This document shows positions 1-5,550 of a stretch of 7,826 nt of DNA, piece after piece; the stretch's first letter is position 1; the number at the start of each line of letters is the position of its first letter. Source of the stretch: Bacteroidales bacterium (GTDB taxonomy: Bacteria > Bacteroidota > Bacteroidia > Bacteroidales > UBA932); assembly GCA_021443625.1 (NCBI GenBank), contig JABUTP010000034.1:9405-17230 (forward strand). Reading direction: 5' to 3'. The notes beneath the pieces were generated by a model. The model saw nothing but the letters and a program-made list of their open reading frames with translations. It ran no database searches and was not told the origin of the DNA. The translations under genes were made by a program, and so were the position numbers.

Positions 1-885
1 GGGCATACCGCCACCCTGTCGCTCTACTGCGACATGAGCAGTTTCTTCTATTACAAAAACCTCCTGATGGGGGCGAACCGGGTGATGCTGCAGGAGATGG
101 CAGACATCAAGCTGTACCGCTGCACCGGCTCCGGAATGAGCGAAGAGCAAGCGCTTCAACTGACCCAGGCCATACCCTACGAAGAGAACAACCGCTATAA
201 CCCCGCATTCGCCTACAACATCTTCCTGCTCTCCATCATCCTCTTTGTGATGATACAGCAGACGATGTTCTACGGTATGTCCATCATCAACGGCACCGCA
301 CGCGAGCGTGGGCAGAATCTCTACCGCCTCCCCGGCAGGGACGGACGCAGCGGTGTCCTGAGATATGTCAGCGGCAGGGGGTTGGCCTACCTGCTGGTAT
401 ATCTCTTCTTGGGGCTTTACATATCCACGATAGTTCCGGCCATATTCGGAATTGTGCCACAGAGGGGGTCATTCTTCGGCATTGCCGCCCTCACCCTGCT
501 GTTTGTAGTGGATTGCGTGGCATTCAGTATGGTATGGAGTTCGCTCTCCCTCCGCAGGGAATCGGTGTTCCTGCTGTTCCTCTTCCTGTCACCGATATGC
601 GTGTTCCTCACCGGAACGTCGTGGCCGGCATTTGCAATGCCCCGCTTCTGGCAGCTGGTGTCATATATACTGCCCAGCACTTTCGGATGCCAGGCATATC
701 TGAATATGAACACCGCCGGAATGGGCTTCGAAGGCGCTTCCAGCCAGATTACCGCAATGATAATCCAGACAGCGGTCTATCTCCTGGCCGCCATCCTCAT
801 AGCCCGTTTCTCCGGCAGAAAGGGACATCTGCCCCCGAAGTCCGGGGATGACGGGGCCGTTCAGGGATTGATGTCCAACGCATAG
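1..885 (+). CDS. ABC-2 type transporter permease, 3' part (start outside the window)
   Basis: This is the C-terminal 294 residues of an inner-membrane permease of an ABC-2 type exporter. The frame is open from base 1, so the ATG at 34 is probably an internal methionine; the residues before it (beginning GHTATLSLYCDMSS) fit the periplasmic loop of Bacteroidetes YhhJ/YbhR-like permeases. Counting from that ATG, a soluble segment (1-58) precedes about five hydrophobic spans, near 61-85, 115-140, 147-170, 177-195 and 239-258. This is the usual C-terminal bundle of the family. The RFWQLVSYILP segment before the last loop is also typical. Such permeases normally work in pairs with an HlyD-type adaptor, an ATPase and a TolC-like channel to export drugs or other small molecules; those partners would lie upstream, outside the window. 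The substrate cannot be told. The tail after the last span is hydrophilic and overlaps the convergent gene by 25 bp. Confidence 0.88.
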   Translation, partial: GHTATLSLYCDMSSFFYYKNLLMGANRVMLQEMADIKLYRCTGSGMSEEQALQLTQAIPYEENNRYNPAFAYNIFLLSIILFVMIQQTMFYGMSIINGTARERGQNLYRLPGRDGRSGVLRYVSGRGLAYLLVYLFLGLYISTIVPAIFGIVPQRGSFFGIAALTLLFVVDCVAFSMVWSSLSLRRESVFLLFLFLSPICVFLTGTSWPAFAMPRFWQLVSYILPSTFGCQAYLNMNTAGMGFEGASSQITAMIIQTAVYLLAAILIARFSGRKGHLPPKSGDDGAVQGLMSNA

Positions 886-2792
886 AGTTTGGCATTGCGC
901 ATCCTGACCTTCATCCTGTAGTTGCCCTCGGGGATATCAAAGGCGGGGATGGCTACGTCATCCCCCTTTATATCCGCCCTGCGGATACTCTTTCCGCTAC
1001 AGTCAAGCAACTCTATGACAAGATAACCATCGCTGCCGACTTCCGCGTTGGCAGTGAGACTGCCTCCGCCGGCAATGGGGCGGGTAACGAATTTACCCCC
1101 TTTCCGGCCCGCCTCCACAGCAAACCAGCCATCTGCCCTGCACGATATTATCCCGATGGCACAATGTCCCCGGGTAAGGTTGTCGGCAAGTCCCTGCCAC
1201 CCTCCTATCTTCTCAAAGTAGGGTAATCGGGAGGCCATTCCGCGTCCGCTGAAAATCTCTTCGAAGTCCCGTGCCGTAACATCTTCGCGATAACTGTGGC
1301 GGAACAGCGGTTCTGCGAAACAATGGGGATAGGTCATTGTCATTGCAGACATGAAGTAGTAACGGTTGCCCTTCTGAATGATATCCCCGCCCAGACGGTA
1401 AATCCCGCCGAACCAGAATTGCGAAGGGTCGTCGGTATGGAGGAATCCTTTTTCGTTGCCCGGGAAATCGCGGAAATTGATACCGTCGCGGCTGTATTCC
1501 AAATCGAGGGAAACCTGCTGGGCATCGCTGTCATACCGTTCCACAAACACCAGATAGACTCCCGCCTCCGGCAGATAGTTTATCCGCCCGCCATATTGCT
1601 GCAGAAACGGAGAGTCATACTCCCCGCCGCTCGTCACAGAATGACAGTAGTCCCACTGACGGCCGTCTTTGGTTTTATATATCGTAAGAATGCGGCTGCA
1701 GTTGGCCAGCAGGTCGTATGGGACGTCAAAGGGGGCATTGCGCCGCACGGTCTGCCCTCGCAGGAGATAGAGTTCCGTGCTGTCGGCGTTGAACCATACG
1801 TTACCGAAATTGTCGTTGGTCATAAACCCGTCGTCATAAGTGTCCCCCGAGTAATCCGGAATATCCCTGAATACAGGTTTGTCCGACAGAAATACCACGT
1901 CGCCGGAAGAGGTCTTGGCCATAGTCCAATATGTCCGGTAGCCCGCCTTCACCGCGCCGTAGTCATAGGGATCTATGTTCTGCAGCATTTTAAGGTCTGA
2001 AAGGGAATATGTGCCGTGCCTTGACGGGTCGTACATTTCATACTTCCCTCTGCTGCTGACGGTTCCCATCACGGGGTAGCTGTCAAAGACGCGGTTGTAA
2101 CAATCGGGGTCTTTGGGAGCGGGATTGTCGGTCGGAAGATAAGGGCCGTCAGGATTGTCCGACTTCAGTACAAACGGACGGATATCATCGCTGTAAAGGA
2201 GTCCGTTCTTGTAGGCGTGCTCCACCCCTTCTATGATGTAACTTCCGTCAGTTGCACGATAGAAATCATTTCCCACAATATAGACGGCATCGCGGCTTTG
2301 GCAATACCACGCTTCGCTGATTTCGGGTTTTGAAAGCCTGACATTCAACCCTTTGGAACACGACTCAAAGAGATATTCGTCAGGGGTGAACAGGAGTTTG
2401 CGGTGAGTTACGGGGGCATCTGCCGGCGCGATCTCCGGAATTCGCTCAAGGCGGAGCATCCTTTTGTAGAGGGAGTCGCCGACAGTGACATTTACCTTGT
2501 ACCGGCCCGCCTCATATTTTTCCAATCCCTTGACATAACAGATATTCTCACCTTCGCGGAGTTTGAATTTCGTGCTCTGCAACAATGTTTCTGCAGGAGA
2601 GAATATCTCGACCACAGCCGACTTGGGGCCGCCTTTCGGGACATTGACCACCAGATCGGCTCTGTCGGCATTACGGTAAATGGGCATCCGGAACTCCGTT
2701 TCCACCTTTGTCTGCGCATTTGCGGCTACAGCAAAGAGGGCAAAAAGCGGGAAAACAAAAAATGTTCGTCTGATTGTCATCATCAAAGTCAT
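861..2792 (-). CDS. Secreted beta-propeller protein, probable glycoside hydrolase-like enzyme
   Basis: The protein has about 643 residues from the start used here. The open frame extends back to an ATG at 2834, but those codons lie inside the upstream terminator hairpin, so a start at 2792, 2783 or 2780 is more likely. No Shine-Dalgarno sequence decides between them. A cleavable signal peptide is clear: basic IRR, then a hydrophobic stretch ending AVAANA before QT, with no lipobox. In the numbering of the longest frame, residues 45-130 look like an Ig-like beta-sandwich. Residues 145-530 contain repeated strand and aromatic patterns (GNVWFNADSTELYLL, YLVFVERYDSD, LEYSRDGINF, RYYFMSAMT) that recall five-bladed propeller glycosidases of the GH43/GH32 fold. 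Residues 565-655 form a beta-domain with KFVTRPI, GYLVIELLD and RNAKLYAL motifs, seen at the ends of many Bacteroidetes putative glycosidases. Catalytic acids could not be assigned, so the substrate is unknown and a non-catalytic role is possible. It is likely periplasmic or secreted. Confidence 0.72.
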   Translation of the reverse strand: MTLMMTIRRTFFVFPLFALFAVAANAQTKVETEFRMPIYRNADRADLVVNVPKGGPKSAVVEIFSPAETLLQSTKFKLREGENICYVKGLEKYEAGRYKVNVTVGDSLYKRMLRLERIPEIAPADAPVTHRKLLFTPDEYLFESCSKGLNVRLSKPEISEAWYCQSRDAVYIVGNDFYRATDGSYIIEGVEHAYKNGLLYSDDIRPFVLKSDNPDGPYLPTDNPAPKDPDCYNRVFDSYPVMGTVSSRGKYEMYDPSRHGTYSLSDLKMLQNIDPYDYGAVKAGYRTYWTMAKTSSGDVVFLSDKPVFRDIPDYSGDTYDDGFMTNDNFGNVWFNADSTELYLLRGQTVRRNAPFDVPYDLLANCSRILTIYKTKDGRQWDYCHSVTSGGEYDSPFLQQYGGRINYLPEAGVYLVFVERYDSDAQQVSLDLEYSRDGINFRDFPGNEKGFLHTDDPSQFWFGGIYRLGGDIIQKGNRYYFMSAMTMTYPHCFAEPLFRHSYREDVTARDFEEIFSGRGMASRLPYFEKIGGWQGLADNLTRGHCAIGIISCRADGWFAVEAGRKGGKFVTRPIAGGGSLTANAEVGSDGYLVIELLDCSGKSIRRADIKGDDVAIPAFDIPEGNYRMKVRMRNAKLYALDINP

Positions 2793-2794
2793 AT

Positions 2795-2831
2795 AAAAAA
2801 AGGCGTTCTTTTCCCAAGAACAGAACGCCTT
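2795..2831 (-). terminator. Intrinsic terminator of the lipoprotein operon
   Basis: On the minus strand a perfect 10-bp stem, AAGGCGTTCT (2831-2822) with AGAACGCCTT (2809-2800), encloses a 12-nt loop. It is followed at once by a run of T residues (seven counting the two at the stem end, 2801-2795). It begins 27 bp after the stop of the 889-aa lipoprotein gene. The plus strand has no T run after the stem, so it acts in one direction only. A smaller alternative hairpin, GTTCTT with AAGAAC (2805-2810 and 2816-2821, 5-nt loop), shares the same bases. The T run ends two bases before the ATG at 2792 of the propeller gene. Confidence 0.88.
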
Positions 2832-2858
2832 CAATATGGAGAAATTGTAAGTCCGTCA

Positions 2859-5528
2859 CTATTTGACGTATCTCATACAGCGCACGCTCTGAAGTCTTAC
2901 CCTGATACAAGCCTCAAGGTAGGTCTGCCCGTTGCTGTCGGTGGTCTGGTTGATTTCGTGGGTGCCGGATTTGGCATCATATGAAATGCTGAACGCTTTG
3001 GCTGCAAGCCAGTCTCCCGCCGAACCGGGATAATCGCCCACGGCAGAAGTCCATACTTTGATTTCATAATCGGCGGAGCGGTCGGAGTCACCGTCAATGG
3101 GGCCGGGGTATTCCACATAGCCGTAGTAACCGCTGTTTTTGCCGTGCGAGTTGCCCTGGTCCATATAGCCTGCATAGGGATAGAATGTCCTGCCACCCGT
3201 AACGTTGATATAGACACCCTTGCTGCCGGCCTCTATGTCGCTCTCCTTGATGCCGCTGAAGACCTTGTCCGAAGGCACCATATATCCCGGAGGGCACGGA
3301 TCATAGATGGTTTTCTGTAAATCTTCCAATTCGGTGGTTTCGTAATTGGCGCGGATTGCGTGGGTGCAGGGAATATAGGCGTCACCCCAAAGGTCGGGAG
3401 TGATGGAACCAACGCTTCCGTTGAACCACTCCATATCGCGGCCTACGAAATAGAACGCCTTGGTGGGGTTGAGAACCGACTCGTAAAGGTCTCCGGAGGA
3501 ATTTGTCATAAATCCGTTGTGGGCGAAATCGCGGTCAGAGCGTATGGGGTCCTTGCGGCCGAAATTGAAGAAATAGCCGTAAGAGGCCTTCCACTCATCG
3601 GGGCTTGCGGCTGTGGCACCGACATTGCGGTCGAGCATTGTAAAGTTCTCACCGTCCTTGTTGGTGTAGGTAAACTCTGCGGGACGGTCGGTACACCAGA
3701 TGAGCCAGCTCCAGAGAATCTCCCCGTATCTGTCCTCAAGGGCAATCAGCGCAGCCCCCTTGTTTCCGTTGGTCTTGAACTTGATGACCTTGTCTGCGGA
3801 AACATACGAGGGATCGCCGTCGATGCAGTCACCATCTTCCCAGACGATGTAGGCCTTGGCCTTTCTGAGATTGTCGCTCGAGAAAGTAACGTAATCGCCG
3901 CTTTCGGGATAAAGATGGAAATTGATTTCGGGGTTCGACTCTATCGCTTCGGTCCAGGCAGGAAGGAAACCGTCGGCACCATTGCCCATCACGGCAGCGC
4001 TGAAGGTATATTCTCCGGCTTTGGTGACCACATAGGTGTTTGCAGTTTCGTTGACGCTGAGATTTGAGCCAACCTCCAAAGGATCCTCGTTGCCCGATGC
4101 GGCCGCCTGGGTAATGCAGAAAGTCTTGGTTAGCGATTTCGATGCAAATACAATTTCAGCACTGCGCTCCTGTGCGGTTTTGTTCTCAGCCACGGCAAAG
4201 GTGTAATCCTCCCCTTCGGCAGTGTATGAAATCCATTCGGGAACGCCCGACAATGTAACGTCGTAGTTGTGTGTCACCTTGACCTTTACGGTTTCGCCCG
4301 CTGCCGGTGCATTGTATTCGTTGGCACTCAAGTCGAGCACTGCCGGGTCTTCGGGAGCCACGTAAGCGTCCTGATTGACGGTTACGATAACGGTAATATC
4401 ACCATAGTTAAACTTGATTTTGCCGGTACGCGCATCTGCCGTGTTGGCGGCAACCGTAAATGTCAGGCGTTCTGTGCGGGTTGCCTTGGTCTGTACCTGA
4501 GAAATCCAATCTACATCGCAGGAAACTGTGTAATTGACGTTTGTGGTAATGTCAATCTCGATGTTCTCCCCTTCCGCCTTTACGTTGTAGGTTGCCTGTC
4601 CGGCTCCGATTACGGGTTCCTCACCGGCGGTCTGGTTGATCGTGATTTTGGCACTCTGGTCACCCGCCGTAAAAGTCACGGTGGCGGTGCGGGCCGCGTT
4701 GTTGGGATTTTGTGACACATTGAAAGTAAATGACTTCTCCGTCATCTCCCTGGCCGCCTTGGTAGTGACTTCCCTTACCCAATCCGCATCGGAGGATGCT
4801 GTGACCGTGGTGTTGCTCTTGACTTTCACCATAACGTCTCCTCCCGAAGCGCCCACGCTGTACTCGGTGGTAGCGATCTCCAGACGGTCGGGGTCGGGCA
4901 TCTCTTTGCCGGCTTGTCTGAACTCTATTTCTACGCTCTTGTCCCCGCCGCTTATGGTCGCCTTGGCAACGCGCTCGTCATAGCCCGGATTGGCTTCCAC
5001 AGTGAACTGCACGGTCTTCTTGGATGCAGCCTTGGTCGCCACGTATTTCACCCAATTCTGGTTGACGCTCACACTCATCTCCACATTGGTGGTCACGGCG
5101 ACATCTACTGTCTGCCCGTCAGCGGGAATGTTGTAAACGGTAGTGCCGGCTTCCAGAACATCCGGTTCCGGAGGGGTTGCACCTTCCTGGGTGATGGTCA
5201 GTTCCACAGTTTTCTGGGTTCCTTTCACCACAACCTTCGCTGTGCGGCTGGCGGCAAGGGTATTGGCTTCCACCGTCACTACTATGGTTTTGGTTTCGGC
5301 AGCTTTCGTTGTGGAATATTTAATCCAGCTCTCACTGCAGGTAACTGAGAATGTAACGTTGGAGTTTACCTGAAGTTCCAGCTGCCCCCCGTCCGCACCG
5401 ATGGTGTAGGAACTCTTGATGGCATTGATTGACTCCGGGTCATCGGGTGCAGGCGACGGTTTGTTCTGGTCGCATCCAACAACAAATGCCCCCAAAGCCA
5501 TAAACAAAATGGTGAGTAGTTTTTTCAT
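2859..5528 (-). CDS. Surface lipoprotein with five BACON domains and a C-terminal FISUMP-type module
   Basis: This 889-residue lipoprotein has a signal peptide ending in FVVGC, with Cys19 as the lipidated residue. A Pro/Asp-rich linker follows (DQNKPSPAPDDPE). Five BACON-type beta-sandwich repeats cover roughly residues 35-120, 124-208, 214-302, 308-389 and 396-477. Their invariant tryptophans are W68, W159, W250, W341 and W432. The first four share a W-x5-TKA motif and most end in a T/N-Q pair. From about residue 489 the chain becomes a module shared with the neighbouring lipoprotein: ETANTYVV, GNGADGF, LWSWLIWCTD, MLDRNVGA, FGRKDP, YDPCPPGYMVP and a C-terminal LQSVRCMRYVK. These match the FISUMP (Fibrobacter succinogenes major paralogous) family, whose function is unknown. 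BACON domains are proposed to bind glycans or mucin, or to act as spacers. A likely role is an outer-membrane surface adhesin or glycan-binding protein (inference). It lies 22 bp after its paralogue's stop with no Shine-Dalgarno sequence or obvious promoter, so the two are probably co-transcribed. Confidence 0.9.
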   Translation of the reverse strand: MKKLLTILFMALGAFVVGCDQNKPSPAPDDPESINAIKSSYTIGADGGQLELQVNSNVTFSVTCSESWIKYSTTKAAETKTIVVTVEANTLAASRTAKVVVKGTQKTVELTITQEGATPPEPDVLEAGTTVYNIPADGQTVDVAVTTNVEMSVSVNQNWVKYVATKAASKKTVQFTVEANPGYDERVAKATISGGDKSVEIEFRQAGKEMPDPDRLEIATTEYSVGASGGDVMVKVKSNTTVTASSDADWVREVTTKAAREMTEKSFTFNVSQNPNNAARTATVTFTAGDQSAKITINQTAGEEPVIGAGQATYNVKAEGENIEIDITTNVNYTVSCDVDWISQVQTKATRTERLTFTVAANTADARTGKIKFNYGDITVIVTVNQDAYVAPEDPAVLDLSANEYNAPAAGETVKVKVTHNYDVTLSGVPEWISYTAEGEDYTFAVAENKTAQERSAEIVFASKSLTKTFCITQAAASGNEDPLEVGSNLSVNETANTYVVTKAGEYTFSAAVMGNGADGFLPAWTEAIESNPEINFHLYPESGDYVTFSSDNLRKAKAYIVWEDGDCIDGDPSYVSADKVIKFKTNGNKGAALIALEDRYGEILWSWLIWCTDRPAEFTYTNKDGENFTMLDRNVGATAASPDEWKASYGYFFNFGRKDPIRSDRDFAHNGFMTNSSGDLYESVLNPTKAFYFVGRDMEWFNGSVGSITPDLWGDAYIPCTHAIRANYETTELEDLQKTIYDPCPPGYMVPSDKVFSGIKESDIEAGSKGVYINVTGGRTFYPYAGYMDQGNSHGKNSGYYGYVEYPGPIDGDSDRSADYEIKVWTSAVGDYPGSAGDWLAAKAFSISYDAKSGTHEINQTTDSNGQTYLEACIRVRLQSVRCMRYVK
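4095..5426 (-). repeat. Five-unit BACON tandem repeat, 91-residue (273-nt) period
   Basis: Five homologous beta-sandwich units are encoded in tandem. The codons for the conserved tryptophan fall at 5325-5327, 5052-5054, 4779-4781, 4506-4508 and 4233-4235, exactly 273 nt apart each time. Around the tryptophans the DNA is only partly similar; units two and three share a GC(A/C)GCCTTGGT block on the plus strand. The duplications are therefore not recent. The end-of-domain glutamines (Q114, Q205, Q299, Q386, Q474) are not evenly spaced, so small insertions and deletions within units are balanced by the linkers. Confidence 0.85.
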
Positions 5529-5550
5529 CGTTGTTCTGTTTGTTTATATA

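Noticed and set aside
1296..2000. Plus-strand open frame of 234 codons opposite the propeller gene
   Set aside because: It lies wholly antisense to a well-supported gene with a signal peptide and domain structure. Its translation lacks recognisable domains and looks like a codon-usage shadow.
2784..2791. TGACTTTG on the minus strand as a Bacteroidetes -7 promoter element
   Set aside because: It has one mismatch to TAnnTTTG, the nearest upstream TTG is about 23 bp away, and transcription would start at or after the likely start codons.
2793..2834. Longer start for the propeller protein at 2834
   Set aside because: The added 14 residues would be encoded by the terminator hairpin and T run, and would put a non-signal sequence (MKAFCSWEKN) before a normal signal peptide.
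2403..2984. Plus-strand open frame spanning the gap between the propeller gene and the lipoprotein gene
   Set aside because: It crosses the terminator and overlaps both minus-strand genes. It has no signal peptide, domain or start signal.
3360..4067. Plus-strand open frame of 235 codons opposite the FISUMP-type module
   Set aside because: It is antisense to a region whose protein sequence is conserved with the neighbouring paralogue, which fixes the minus strand as coding.
4095..5426. CRISPR or simple DNA repeat array
   Set aside because: The period is visible at protein level as BACON domains. The DNA units are diverged and coding, with no short identical repeats and spacers.
5529..5550. 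Promoter between the two lipoprotein genes
   Set aside because: The 22-bp AT-rich gap has no -7 or -33 match and is too short for a separate promoter. It is more simply an intra-operon spacer.
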